Below, in pieces: positions 39,801-47,966 of a DNA stretch of 64,000 nt. Below the pieces are notes generated by a model that was given only the letters and a program-made list of their open reading frames with translations, searched no databases and was not told the DNA's origin. This DNA is from Mytilus californianus (taxonomy: Eukaryota; Mollusca; Bivalvia; Mytilida; Mytilidae). The position numbers and the translations under genes are program-made. How positions within the stretch are numbered: the first letter of the stretch is position 1; each line of letters opens with the position of its first letter. Location of the stretch: NCBI RefSeq assembly GCF_021869535.1, contig NW_026262701.1:4789501-4853500 (forward strand). Reading direction: 5' to 3'.

Positions 39801-41378
39801 TTCCTTTTTAAACCCGATTCATCAAATATGGTTTTGAACGATGCACTTAAAACAGTGTGCTTGTCTCACGTGTCACTATACAAACTATTTAAAGTCCTGT
39901 CACAACGATAAAACTAATCATCCCCTTAACAATTAAGGCCAGGTTCAGAAAAGTAAACTTGAAGCTTCCGGTCAATATGCTCCCATCTGATAAGTTGACC
40001 TCACTGACCAGATCTTTGTAAACAAAATTAGTTACTAGCAACTAAAATATAAATAATTTAAATTCTGGATCTAACCGTTCGCAAAAGGTGTGTAGTTAAA
40101 CGGTAAAAAATGCTATTATATTATATTGAATAAATGTTTTGCGATTTAAAATATCCTTCTAGTAAACAAATAAAAAGAAACTCGGTCAAGTATTTTTGTT
40201 CATGTTGTGAAAATGGCGGGATCGATTTTGAGCTAAATCAATACTACATTGTTTTGTCTGTAGCAGCTGTTTACATCTTGATTTTCTGAGAAAATACAAA
40301 ATAAAATAGTGTCTGAACGATGGTTTCTGCAGAAATAATGCAGTCAACTGTAGGCGTAGAATATTTCATGAATTATATATATATATATATGTGTGCAGAA
40401 AATAGTTTGGTTTTCTGGTGGCGAAGGAATGTAACCCATCTTCTTAGAAAACATGCACACGTGTGTTATATTTATTACTTAAGAGGGTCTGTTAAGGGAA
40501 TGAATGGCCTGTCCATTTATTATGTTCTTATAGAACAAAATAATAAGTATTATAATTGTTCATCAGTGTGGGGAGTTTTTATCACAAAGTTAACACATGT
40601 GTACACTAAGGATTCGGCTTGGCATTTATGTACAATCACCAAATTAATTGTCTAAATCAAACATCCATCAACAGGACATTAAAATGGAATACTCCGATAA
40701 CTCGACAGCTTTATGTGTACTATTGTTCTAAGAAAAAATTACACATACATGACATACATGTGTGCTTGTTGTTTACATCCTCTAATGAATAGTTGTCTCA
40801 TTGGTAATCATACCAAATATCTTTATTTTTACATAATTAAGAAGTCTTGTGAAGAATATCGCATTGGCTGCTTGGTTGATTGATTGATAATTGGTTGCTT
40901 TACGTCCAGTGGCAAATAGTTCATGCAAGATCAGGAAGAAATAATCTGACTGCATAATAATATGTGAGGATTAAATTTAAAGAAAATGAAAAAAGATTAT
41001 CAAACAAATCCTTTTCTTTGAAATTGTTCCCATTTAAATATTGATTCAAGTATCAAATTACCGATGTATATACTAAACATATCAACAAAACGAATAAATT
41101 TTCGGTTGATTAGCTCCCCCCTTATTAGTTTTGACAGAATTTACACACAATATAAATTATACATTACCTCCTCCATTTCTTTGACAGAGGTAAGGAAATC
41201 TCCAGACATTTCCTAATCCAACAGCGTAGGATATAACCATAAAAAAATATTGTAATTTAGAATCCCAAGCAACACGTGGTTTTTCATTTACTTCTCTTTC
41301 AATCGTTACTTCTAATCCTGGATCATCAGAATATAACTTTTTAGTTTCTACAGTAATATTTTTCTCTTTTTTACCCAT
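15577..41378 (-). CDS. SLC6 sodium-coupled amino-acid transporter (B0AT/SIT-like), complete gene span, 9 coding exons
   Basis: Coding exons, 5' to 3': 41378-41168, 38516-38059, 28923-28813, 25630-25389, 23929-23758, 19149-18942, 17861-17702, 17058-16896, 15891-15577. All boundaries are GT/AG, and the joined length is 2040 nt (679 aa plus stop) with every split codon closing. The order of motifs follows the SLC6 fold: TM1 [20 protein letters not shown]2 [15 protein letters not shown]6 [16 protein letters not shown]4/TM7-8 [16 protein letters not shown]10 VYGVDRF. By recall, exon-by-exon similarity is best to vertebrate SLC6A18/19/20, plasma-membrane carriers that import neutral or imino acids with Na+. 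The 679 aa exceed the usual ~590-640 because of an acidic C-terminal tail. Substrate is not deducible. Untranslated exons were not located; a possible AATAAA on this strand is at 15079-15084. Introns fill 92% of the span and are rich in tandem arrays. Confidence 0.92.
16100..16395. repeat. Degenerate ~36-bp tandem repeat in SLC6 intron 8
   Basis: About eight imperfect units of the form gaagctacagacatttgtgt plus gttactgt; some units insert or drop bases. Confidence 0.7.
16896..17058 (-). CDS. SLC6 transporter exon 8 (TM11)
   Basis: Residues 521-575. Reads [10 protein letters not shown] then [20 protein letters not shown] (TM11) and [10 protein letters not shown]. The FxDDIxxMIG and W+xxWRxxxP patterns are characteristic of the family. 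Acceptor aatgcag; donor GAG|gtaagt, a perfect consensus; ends in phase 0. Confidence 0.93.
17385..17590 (+). repeat. Interspersed repeat ('gtccccgagggtgtcactag') in SLC6 intron 7
   Basis: Contains 'gctcagtagccagtacttcgg' and 'catgaaaagctctgattcc'. The same core is present inverted at 21990-22090. Confidence 0.6.
17702..17861 (-). CDS. SLC6 transporter exon 7 (TM9-TM10)
   Basis: Residues 468-520 plus two bases. Reads [21 protein letters not shown] then [17 protein letters not shown] and WVYGVD, matching TM9 and TM10 of SLC6A18-20. The split glycine with exon 6 and split arginine with exon 8 both resolve correctly. Acceptor tttgtag; donor GACAG|gttagt. Confidence 0.94.
18177..18788. repeat. 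47-bp minisatellite, ~13 units, SLC6 intron 6
   Basis: Unit gaacatcggtaaatcagtat + tgccttaactcatataaaac + caggcgt, 13 copies with few substitutions. The 5' flank (ttttgtttgttac...aatcgatttat) is homologous to an unexpanded copy at ~20630-20720. Confidence 0.95.
18942..19149 (-). CDS. SLC6 transporter exon 6 (EL4-TM8)
   Basis: Residues 399-467 plus one base. Begins [19 protein letters not shown], the most conserved stretch of this region in B0AT-type carriers, then SPFWSI-like TM8 entry and [15 protein letters not shown]. The family usually has SSMFGNMEG or DSQF here, so the glutamate in GSEFG is notable, being close to the second sodium site. Acceptor cgtag; donor TCAG|gtatgt. Confidence 0.94.
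19500..19858. repeat. ~46-bp tandem repeat interrupted by a MITE, SLC6 intron 5
   Basis: Units like acaacagtccataccctgtc + taaaagtgaaataaggaacagccaa occur before (three) and after (two) the insertion at 19606-19765. Confidence 0.8.
19606..19765. mobile_element. 160-bp MITE with TIR CAGWGGCGGAT and 5-bp TSD ATACC
   Basis: Ends CAGAGGCGGAT...ATCCGCCACTG are inverted repeats with one mismatch; ATACC is repeated at 19601-19605 and 19766-19770. A ~20-base C run lies inside. Confidence 0.75.
20130..20350 (+). repeat. Abundant mytilid-type interspersed repeat
   Basis: 'gagatgtgatatgattgcc', 'ccaccagagtc', 'ggccttcaacgtagag', 'aactagcggcctaat'; same family as 3140-4430. Confidence 0.7.
20510..20840 (+). 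repeat. Interspersed repeat homologous to the flank of the 18.2-kb minisatellite
   Basis: Contains ccctcagtttttgtttgtta, aatcgatttatcagaattga and one copy of the 'gaacttcggtaaactactgt' segment that is tandemly expanded at 18177-18788. Confidence 0.65.
21710..22140 (-). repeat. Mytilid interspersed repeat in SLC6 intron 5
   Basis: Minus strand reads 'gagggtatcattagctcagt', 'taagaacctaaggtttcaac', 'ttggcttgaagattcggcat', 'ggtaaattcagaaaagcact'. A short piece recurs at 22545-22580. Confidence 0.6.
22740..23757 (-). repeat. 25-bp minisatellite made of the exon-5/intron-5 splice junction, ~40 units
   Basis: Minus-strand unit GATCTCAATAAG|gtacatacagttt. The first 12 bases equal the last 12 bases of exon 5 and the rest equals the start of intron 5. 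The array abuts the exon directly at 23757. A few units carry changes (ctaattgag, tgggatc) and several are interrupted by 'catcttttgatcagtgaga'. Confidence 0.95.
23758..23929 (-). CDS. SLC6 transporter exon 5 (extracellular loop before TM8)
   Basis: Residues 341-398. A hydrophilic segment with three possible N-glycosylation sequons (NSS, NSS, NET), ending [12 protein letters not shown], which precedes the AxGTGLAF motif in the next exon. Acceptor ttacag; donor AATAAG|gtacat. The last 12 exonic bases and first ~13 intronic bases are tandemly amplified immediately downstream (22740-23757), so the true donor is the first of about 40 similar ones. I chose it because the exon 6 acceptor is phase 0 and each later copy would introduce a TGA. 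Confidence 0.88.
24088..25050. repeat. 31-bp minisatellite, ~30 units, SLC6 intron 4
   Basis: Unit gtggtgttttatagactgtt + gtttgtcatca. It fills two thirds of the 1.46-kb intron. The right end runs into an interspersed repeat starting at the same 'gactgttgtttgtc'. Confidence 0.95.
25036..25150 (+). repeat. Interspersed repeat that seeded the 31-bp array
   Basis: gactgttgtttgtcttttgg, 'cggttttttgtcatggcattgtcagttcg', 'agtatgactatca'. An inverted relative lies at 35455-35600 ('gatagtcaaactcataaaac', 'gacaatgtcatgcc', 'aacaacagtct'). Confidence 0.65.
25389..25630 (-). CDS. SLC6 transporter exon 4 (TM6-TM7)
   Basis: Residues 261-340 plus two bases. Contains [20 protein letters not shown], the unwound TM6 region that contacts substrate in the family, then [14 protein letters not shown] and TM7. 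Acceptor tttcag after a T-rich tract; donor GACAG|gtaagg. The split arginine codon is closed by exon 5. Confidence 0.95.
28140..28440. repeat. 29-bp minisatellite, ~10 units, SLC6 intron 3
   Basis: Unit tgtattgcaaagatacacat + tgtagactt, nearly identical copies. Because 29 is not a multiple of three and no frame contains a stop on the minus strand, it makes three long overlapping but meaningless open frames. Confidence 0.95.
28813..28923 (-). CDS. SLC6 transporter exon 3 (TM5)
   Basis: Residues 224-260, 37 codons, phase 0 at both ends. Reads [17 protein letters not shown] then [12 protein letters not shown] and ends HLFTPK. It joins ...IKSSGK before it to [13 protein letters not shown] after it, as in SLC6A19-type proteins. 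Acceptor ttgtag, donor AAG|gttggt. It is isolated by a 9.1-kb intron upstream and a 3.2-kb intron downstream. Confidence 0.92.
29454..29560. repeat. Hairpin with 36-bp arms, SLC6 intron 2
   Basis: Arms 29454-29489 and 29525-29560 (ACATGGCATTTTTCATATCA... / reverse complement) match at 33 of 36 positions. A smaller hairpin gagcc/ggctc lies in the loop. Confidence 0.8.
30485..30607. repeat. Hairpin with ~52-bp arms and a GC-rich palindromic loop, SLC6 intron 2
   Basis: Arms 30485-30536 and 30555-30607 share tacgatatttatccactc and gacagttaaatttt. The 18-base loop contains the palindrome GGCGAGCCTCGCC. Confidence 0.85.
31370..31490 (+). repeat. Interspersed repeat ('ccaccataatacagggg...cttactcat')
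   Basis: Shares layout and wording (cccacca, ggtc/gaactc, 'ccgg.agggt', 'cctgctccac', 'tgctcat') with 50870-50975 and, inverted and truncated, with 63968-64000. Confidence 0.55.
33190..33345 (-). repeat. Mytilid-type interspersed repeat, SLC6 intron 2
   Basis: 'tttatagcttactgttcggt', 'ggagagttgtctcattggca', 'ataccacatcttctta'; inverse of 4250-4430. Confidence 0.75.
33740..34090. repeat. Degenerate ~62-bp tandem repeat, SLC6 intron 2
   Basis: Five to six diverged units with 'gggattcttggtaacctgta', 'caagtactgtaaattaaat' and 'aatgatac'. Confidence 0.75.
34215..34400. repeat. Interspersed repeat with (GACGAACGGAC)n tail
   Basis: 'tctgtgaaagtttcacaaaa', 'ccgttcaggagcaagtgtgg' then irregular gacg/gaac units at 34310-34370. 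Confidence 0.5.
35140..35300 (-). repeat. Mytilid-type interspersed repeat
   Basis: Second minus-oriented copy in intron 2: 'ggggccctttatagcttgct', 'ggagagttgtctcattggca', 'ataccacatcttccta'. Confidence 0.75.
35455..35600 (-). repeat. Interspersed repeat related to the seed of the 31-bp array
   Basis: 'gttgaagataccaaagggat', 'gatagtcaaactcataaaac', 'gacaatgtcatgcc', 'aacaacagtct'. Confidence 0.65.
36230..36375 (+). repeat. Mytilid-type interspersed repeat
   Basis: 'gatatgatagcaaatgagac', 'aactatccaccagagacc', 'ggccttcaacaatgagcaaa', 'ctataaaaggccc'. Confidence 0.7.
36650..37965 (+). repeat. Interspersed repeat 'gaggctc...cacttggccc' family, long copy, with (ACG)n
   Basis: Begins actagaggctctaaagagcc, includes several 'gggcaataactcctt' segments, and ends with (GACGACG)n at 37883-37925 and agctcacttggccca. 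Longest of three copies. Confidence 0.8.
38059..38516 (-). CDS. SLC6 transporter exon 2 (TM2-TM4, extracellular loop 2)
   Basis: Residues 71-223. Begins [10 protein letters not shown] after a cag acceptor, then TM2 with [12 protein letters not shown]3 ([20 protein letters not shown]), a large extracellular loop with two cysteines that could form the family disulphide and an N-glycosylation sequon NGT, and TM4. Ends SSGK|gtatga in phase 0. The length and the WSDC...YFWYR pattern of loop 2 resemble SLC6A19. Confidence 0.95.
40865..40925 (+). repeat. Interspersed repeat fragment ('gattggttgctttacgtcca')
   Basis: ttgattgattgataattggt then tacgtccagtggcaaatagttcatgca; related copy at 53288-53345. 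Confidence 0.5.
41168..41378 (-). CDS. SLC6 transporter exon 1 (start, N-terminus, TM1)
   Basis: Residues 1-70 plus one base of codon 71. The start ATG at 41376-41378 is the first in this open frame and gives a hydrophilic, lysine- and glutamate-rich cytosolic N-terminus of about 45 residues, then TM1 with the family signature NVWRFPYL and the CQRNGGG turn. TM1 in this family lines the substrate and sodium sites. The donor reads GGAG|gtaatg; the split glycine is completed by exon 2. Confidence 0.93.
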
Positions 41379-42220
41379 TATATAAGTTTTATTTTTAAAT
41401 CCGTTAGATTAATTAATGAGATTTGCCTGGATCAACGTAAACAGAGCAGCGCCACTGTTACTACTACAGTAGTTTGAATGAATGAATGAGTGGAATGATC
41501 CATGTCGTCGGCAATGGGGTGTGAAGGTTGATATCAAAATTATTGCATTTTGTTTATTTTTTTGTTGCGTGATTCTTTTTTTTTTTTGTTATTAGTCGAT
41601 AAATAAATAAAACCAAAGGTTTTAAAAAGAAACATTTAAAGAGAATATGTGGTGGAAAAAAATACACGATAGCCCCTTTTTTCCGACGTGTTACTTACAT
41701 ATTTGCCTATTCGTTTGCATTTAATAAAGATATCTTTAATAGTATTTGTGTCTATTTCTTTTCTCAATTAAATTACAAATATCAGAATTTATGCGTTTTA
41801 CTTCACCACTTATTTCCGACATGACAAGTACAACCAGAGTATAACAGATGTTTAATACAGATAAAAAGATAAATAGTGCGTGGTATTTTAGTCATAAATT
41901 TAACGAAAATGTTGAGATGCTTTCAATTTGCATGTTATACATATTTATAAATCTTAGGATATCTTTTTCTTGGATTAAGTGAGATAAAAAAAAAAGAGAT
42001 CATGTATTTTAATTTTATTTAAAATACTGAGATAACATTTAGTATTTTACTGTGATATATTTCCCTAAACAAATAAAAAGATATGTTTGGTTAAGGTCAG
42101 TGAGACATCAACCCATAACTGTTTTAAAACAACAAAAAAATATCATAAGTAATTTCAAGACTACGCGATTTCTGTGTTATGTGTCAATTGAATGAAACTT
42201 GACCCGGCCACGTCCACTTG
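41379..42220. other. 5' flank of the SLC6 gene
   Basis: AT-rich, with homopolymer A/T runs. No TATA box or other clear promoter element could be assigned; a 5' untranslated exon may exist but was not recognised. Confidence 0.4.
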
Positions 42221-42289
42221 TATTTGTAGTATTTGTATTTTTATCCATCTGATGAGTTAAGCCTCTTTCAGCTGATTTTAATAGTTCGT

Positions 42290-42665
42290 TCTTATGTTGT
42301 ACTGTTACACCACTGTCCCAGGTTAGGGGAGGGTTGGGATCCCGCTAACATGTTTAACCCCGCCACATTCTTTATGTATGTGCCTGTCCCAAGTCAGGCG
42401 CCTGTAATTCAGTGGTTGTCGTTTGTTTATGTGTTACACATTTCAGTGTTTTTCGTTCATTTTTTGTACATAAATTAGGCCGTTAGTTTTCTCGTTTGAA
42501 TTGTTTTACATTATCATTTCAGGGCCTTTTATAGCTGACTGTGCGGTATGGGCTTTGCTCATTGTTGAAGGCCGTACGGTGACCTATAGTTGTTAATTTC
42601 TGTATCATTTGGTCTCTTGTGGAGAGTTGTCTCATTGGCAATCATACCACATCTTCTTTTTTATA
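42290..42665 (-). repeat. Mytilid-type interspersed repeat, long form
   Basis: 'ttgtactgttacaccactgt', 'gatcccgctaacatgtttaa', 'ggccttttatagctgact', 'ggagagttgtctcattggca', 'ataccacatcttctttttta'. Inverse of 3560-4060. Confidence 0.75.
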
Positions 42666-42746
42666 TTATATCAAGAGATTTAAACGTAACAGTAAAGCGA
42701 AGATCGTCAAGTTTATATAAATTCAAGAATCATTCTTTGACTTGGG

Positions 42747-43007
42747 GGCTTCGGTGGCCGAGTTGTCTAAGTAGTCCAAATACTGTATCACTATAGCCTG
42801 TTAACACTGAGGGTGTCAGTTCGAATCCCGCACGTGGCAGGTGTGGTCTATTCCAATCTTAATGGACTACACGGATTATCAGTTTTCCTACCGAAGGTCG
42901 TGGTTCTCTCCGGGCGCTCCTGCTTCCTCTGCCAATAAAATCTTACTGTCATGAAATAGTACAATAGTGTTTGTAAGAGGCGTTAAACACCAATCAATCA
43001 ATCAATA
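42747..43007 (+). mobile_element. tRNA-derived SINE
   Basis: Head resembles a Leu/Ser-type tRNA: GGCTTCGGTGGCCGAGTTGT with A box ~42755-42765 and B box AGTTCGAATCC at 42818-42828. A conserved central part (ggttctctccgggcgctcct) follows, then 'aggcgttaaacaccaatcaa' with a (CAAT)n tail. tRNA-like SINEs of this build are known from bivalves; it is not a functional tRNA. Confidence 0.8.
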
Positions 43008-43009
43008 TT

Positions 43010-44560
43010 TGACTCAGTCGAAAAGTGATTGATCACAACCTTGGAATGTTGCTACTTTAAAAAACATTTTATCCGAGATATAAGGTTCGTATTCCCTCAG
43101 ACAACCACGTTCTGTTAATTTTTGTACAGACATTATGTTCGGTGTCACTCCATTTTTATACTTTTGGCGAAATTGGCAATTGTTTGTATGCTCATTTTAG
43201 TCATATAGTTTTAGGCAAACCTACATATTGATAAAAAGAAATGCGAGGGTATTCATCAATGGGACATCAATCCAACGACACAAATTTCTTTTTGTTCATA
43301 TAATTGGAATAAAATATAGCCAAAATGTCATGATATGTAGCTCTTCTATATGAATGCTGCAGTACAACATATTCATTTTATAATGAAATGTATATATACT
43401 TATATCTGGTGTGCATCGTATATATAAAAGGATTTTACACCAACGTGTAATGCTTCTTAGCTCATTACATTCAATCTTCATGGCTTATAAAAATTAATGC
43501 TTCATGGATCATGCAATGGTATTTATTTGAAGTTATTTTTCAAGCTTGCATATTGAGATATCACAATATACAGGCAATAAATTTGAATGATTGAAGATTA
43601 TTCGGATTTTAAGTATGGATAATATACAACCATGAAACTGAGTGCCTAGTGTTCCTTACAGTAGCAGTTTTACAAACTTGAATTACATTATGTCTGCATT
43701 AACTGTAAACTCGTTAAGTAATTTTTCTTGATAATTACCGAAAGGTTCTCTTAAATCATATAAGTTTTACCTGGTAACACAGATTTAAAAAAAAAATAAA
43801 GAGTACAAAAGTTAAAAACAAACGCATTTTAGTCCCCGCCTACATGACATGAAGGTGACATTTATAGAAAAAGTCATACATTCTTTCATCAATCTTATCA
43901 TGAATTCCTCGTCCATGTGTTGCAATTTGGTCTGACGAGAAGATTGATAAGTATGGTAAAAATTTAATTATAATTAAGCAATAGTATATGTAGTTTAAAA
44001 CGCGTGGAAGGTTAAATTTGAAAGATGTTAAACGAAGAGAAGAAAATTGTTTTGTTTATCAGACTAGTCAAGTTTCATAAAAGATGCGAAGCAAGGAGTA
44101 TTAAAACTAGCTAATAAGTAATAAAAAAAACAAAAACAAAAACAAACAAAAAAAAACAAATAAATAAACATGTTTTTTTTATAGATATAGTAGTCAAATT
44201 TAAAAAAAAAATCATTCAGTTCACGAGTTTACTGTTTTCATCGGTTTTCAATATTTCAACAACTTTCATATTTATCAACTTTTAACTCATATTTGTTTGA
44301 TATGGAAGTGACCCGTTTTATCTTAAATAGATCAATTTACATACACTTAAATCTTTTAAATAGGGATAAACGGTATCACACCTTTTATTCCACCGCATCA
44401 TGTTACAGTATGTTTCATTACCTGGATTGAAATGAAATACTGTGAGATTCAAAAAACCGATTTTTCAAGTGTGAAATAAATCCTGATATTTGACTTCTCA
44501 TACGAATATAACAATAGATGCTGTGAAGACGTTGTTAATGTAGTTGCATCATTCATAAAA
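43010..44560. other. No gene seen
   Basis: AT-rich intergenic sequence with A-rich runs near 44128-44210. Confidence 0.45.
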
Positions 44561-44690
44561 ATATATATATATATATATATATAATTTGAACATTGCTGAA
44601 GGTGACCTATAGTTGTTCACAATCTTGTCATTGGTGTATAGCTGTCTCATTGGCAATTGTACCACATCTCCTTATTTTTAGCTCACCAGG
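44560..44690 (-). repeat. (TA)n microsatellite followed by a mytilid-type repeat end
   Basis: (TA)11 at ~44561-44583, then 'gctgtctcattggcaattgt' and 'accacatctccttatttt'. Confidence 0.7.
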
Positions 44691-45740
44691 CCCATAGGGC
44701 CAAGTGAGCTTTTCTCATCACTTGGCGTCCGTCATCCGTCGACCGTCGTCGCCGCCGTCGTCGTCGTCGTCCGTAAACTTTTACAAAAATCTTCTCCTCT
44801 GAAACTATATACCGGACCAAACTTAACCAAACTTGGCCACAATCATTTTTGGGGTATGTAGTTTAAAAAAATGTGTCCGATGACCCCGTCTAAGAATCAA
44901 GATGGCCGACATGGCTAAAAATAGAACATAGGGGTAAAATGCAAGTTTTGTCTATTATTTTGAAATCCGTTATAAAAGAGATAATCTGACAGAAGCAAAA
45001 ATGATAAGAATGTTGAGCTGTACTAATTGTCCGTATACGTCAAAACTGTCAGACAACTTCTTATAGGAGTCATTGCCCTTAAATGACAAATTTTATCATT
45101 TTTTTTTTTCATTTTTGCCTATTATCTTGAAAACTATCATAGATGGAGAGAAACTTTAGAATGCAAAATTGATCAGCAAGACAAGATCTACAAACAAGTG
45201 ATATGGTCGAAATCGTCAGTCGACTCCTTACTAGAGTTATTGCCCTTTGATGACATTTTTTTCCAATTGTTTGCGTTTTTGCTTTATATCTTAAAAATTA
45301 TAATAGATATATAGAAACTTAAATAAGCAAAAATGCTCAGGAAGACAAGATCTACAATTGACAATTTTTTACCATTTTTTTTTTGCGTTTTGCCTTATAT
45401 AATAAAAATTTAAAATAGATAAATAAACACTTTAAATCACAAAAATGATCAGCAATGCAAGATCTACTAACAAGTCAAGTTTTGCCGATATAGTTAGTAG
45501 ACTGTCCCTCTTTATAGGAGTGATTGCGCTTAAATGAGGATTTTTGTTACCCTCTTTTGTGTTTTGAGCAAAAACTAAAGAAAATAGAGAGAACCTAAAC
45601 AGACAAAATGATCAGCAATACAAGATCAACAAACAGAGATTTTGTCATGTATTCTATTCTCGTCTACAATGTTGGAGAGTGTCCTTTGTTGAATATGCAC
45701 ATAGACCAAGGTGAGCGACACAGGCTCTTTAGAGCCTCTG
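44679..45740 (-). repeat. Interspersed repeat 'gaggctc...cacttggccc' family
   Basis: Starts 'tagctcaccaggcccatagg', (GTC)n at ~44745-44770, ends 'aggctctttagagcctctgg'. Inverse orientation to 36650-37965. Confidence 0.8.
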
Positions 45741-45961
45741 GTTATACTTAATTATTCCGATATGAACATTATTTGTGAATACATCGAGAAGACAGCACAT
45801 GTACGTACAAAAATCAAGATGTCCTCTATTTTAAGTTGACAAACAAGTAAACCTTTTCACGAATAATCATTTCCAAAAAAAATATTTTCCTTTATTTTTG
45901 AAACCTAAAAAGATAGAACTTTTAAATCTATGAGAATCAGGGTGTAGTATATATACACTTT

Positions 45962-46315
45962 AAGTCGATTCGTTATCACGACTTAGATACTCGTAATAAC
46001 GACTAAGCTAACTCGTTATCAAGGCTACAAGCTTTCTCGTTATCACGACTTAGTAAATCCTTATAACGACTTGGCTTACTTGTTTTCACGACTTATTAAC
46101 TCGCTATAACGACTTAAGTTAATCTTGAGCAATCTATAGGCTTATTGGCAATCATACCACATCTCCTTATTTTATATGTCGTTATAATGAGTAACTAAGT
46201 CGTGATAACAAGTGTAATGAGTTAGGTTAATCTTGATAGCGAGTTAGATCAGTTGTTATAACGCGTAAGCTTTGTCGTCATAACGAGTTACCGAGTCGTG
46301 GTAACGATTCAAAAT
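45962..46315. repeat. Palindromic satellite built from TCGTTAT/ATAACGA units
   Basis: Units such as tcgttatcacgacttagta and ctcgctataacgacttaa in the left half, and their complements (taatgagtaactaagtcgtg) in the right half; 46135-46175 is a fragment of the mytilid repeat inserted near the centre. Confidence 0.75.
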
Positions 46316-46319
46316 TAAA

Positions 46320-47370
46320 CTCTAACCTGCTTCCGTATAAATCGTTATAGTCACATGAAAACAACGACCTGATCGAAGAAGAAAAACTTATGGTTTCGGA
46401 AATTAAACTATGCTAAGGACTATACGTGGAACACGGAAATTCAGTCAGTGTAATAACAAAAACAATAAATCCTGGAATCACAAATCGAAAAACATTAAAA
46501 GAGTTGATTAATATTTTGTTTGTTCGCGAATTTCACATCATTCGCTGATGAACAAAATTCACGATTTTCACCAAAAATAATAAGGTGTGAGGGCTGCTAA
46601 CATTATTAAGAGAATAACGGAGATGTAATTTATTCGCACTTGGCAAAATACAGCGAGTGATTGTCTACTTACTATAAGTGCACAAAAGTCCGACACTACT
46701 TCATTGTTCTAACACGGGTTTTTTTCTCATTTTTTTATTACGGTTTTTTAAGTTGTTTTATTGTTGTTTCAGACCCTTTGACGTTTATCCTTGATTTTTC
46801 TGTATTTATTCCTTTGCTTCCTTTAATAGTTATGAATAGTTTCTCAGAGAAAAAACTTGATCCTATACTTGACGTCCATATATCATCAATTATCAATAAC
46901 GATCGGTGCTGACTTTGCTTCCTTACTGTGTTCTTAGTTTATAGGCGGCGAAGCTTCAGTAAACTTTCTTTCGTTTTTTTAAAATGGCACTTATATCATA
47001 AACAAGAAATATATTATCCTACAATGTACATATGTAGAAAATATGACCCGAATATGCTCAAGAGAAATAATTTGACGGATAATATAGATTCATTAAGTTG
47101 ATTTTTGTTTCATTAATATACAAATGTGCATCATGGTTTTGATAAGAGATTTTTTTAAAGTTCGAAATTAACTTGTAATCAATGTTAATCAATTTGACCT
47201 TGTGTCATTGTTATTGTCTTATAATTATATTTGTATGAAGATGAGTACTTGTAACGTGTCGTGTCAACGTATTTTTGTTCCTCCTAACAATCTGGAAACT
47301 TTGTTATAAGCAATGCTATGATATATGTCTATGTGTATAACATTCATTCCGTAAGGAACAAATATTGTTA
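46320..47370. other. No gene seen
   Basis: AT-rich intergenic sequence. Confidence 0.45.
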
Positions 47371-47964
47371 GAGTGAGTGACCCATATTCGCCGCATAATT
47401 TGTTCATTTCCACTTACATCCAACCTACATTCGAATATTTGGAACTTTTTATGTAGGTTTCAGAAATTTTACTATATGAAAAAAATGTTTGAAAGGAATC
47501 ATCTTCAAAACATTGGTTAATTGTTCTAAAAATAAACGCAAACTCAAGAGGAAATTAAGTTGTTCGTGTACCATGGGGGACACATTTTCGCCGCAATGTA
47601 TGATATGACCATCCTCATTATCCTGGTATATTATAAAAACGAATGTTTGCAATTACATGAATTAGCTTGAGAGATCATTCCTATACGATTTTTCTCACAA
47701 ATATTTTCTTTTAAGACTGCGCATGGTTGCCATATAAGATCATATAAATCTAACATAATTGCCAAAATCGTCTAAAACACCTGCGAATTTCTGTATATGT
47801 GCGAATAACCTTGGAAATGGGGGTAAAGAGGAATATCAACCATTCGAACATTACAAACAGCCTTTAAAATATTTAGGCAAGTATTGGGTAAAGGCACACG
47901 AATTTTACAGAAAAAATAGCAAAACGGCGAAAATGGTTCCACGGCGAATATGCGCCACCCACAC
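47371..47964. mobile_element. 594-bp TA-flanked MITE with 23-bp terminal inverted repeats
   Basis: Ends match at 19 of 23 positions; the innermost 12 bases, catattcgccgc/gcggcgaatatg-type, are nearly identical. Flanked by TA at 47369-47370 and 47965-47966, as for Tc1/mariner-type insertions. No transposase. Confidence 0.65.
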
Positions 47965-47966
47965 TA

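Noticed and set aside
42747-42835. tRNA gene
   Set aside because: A and B boxes are present but the acceptor stem and anticodon arm do not fold properly, and a SINE body and tail follow.
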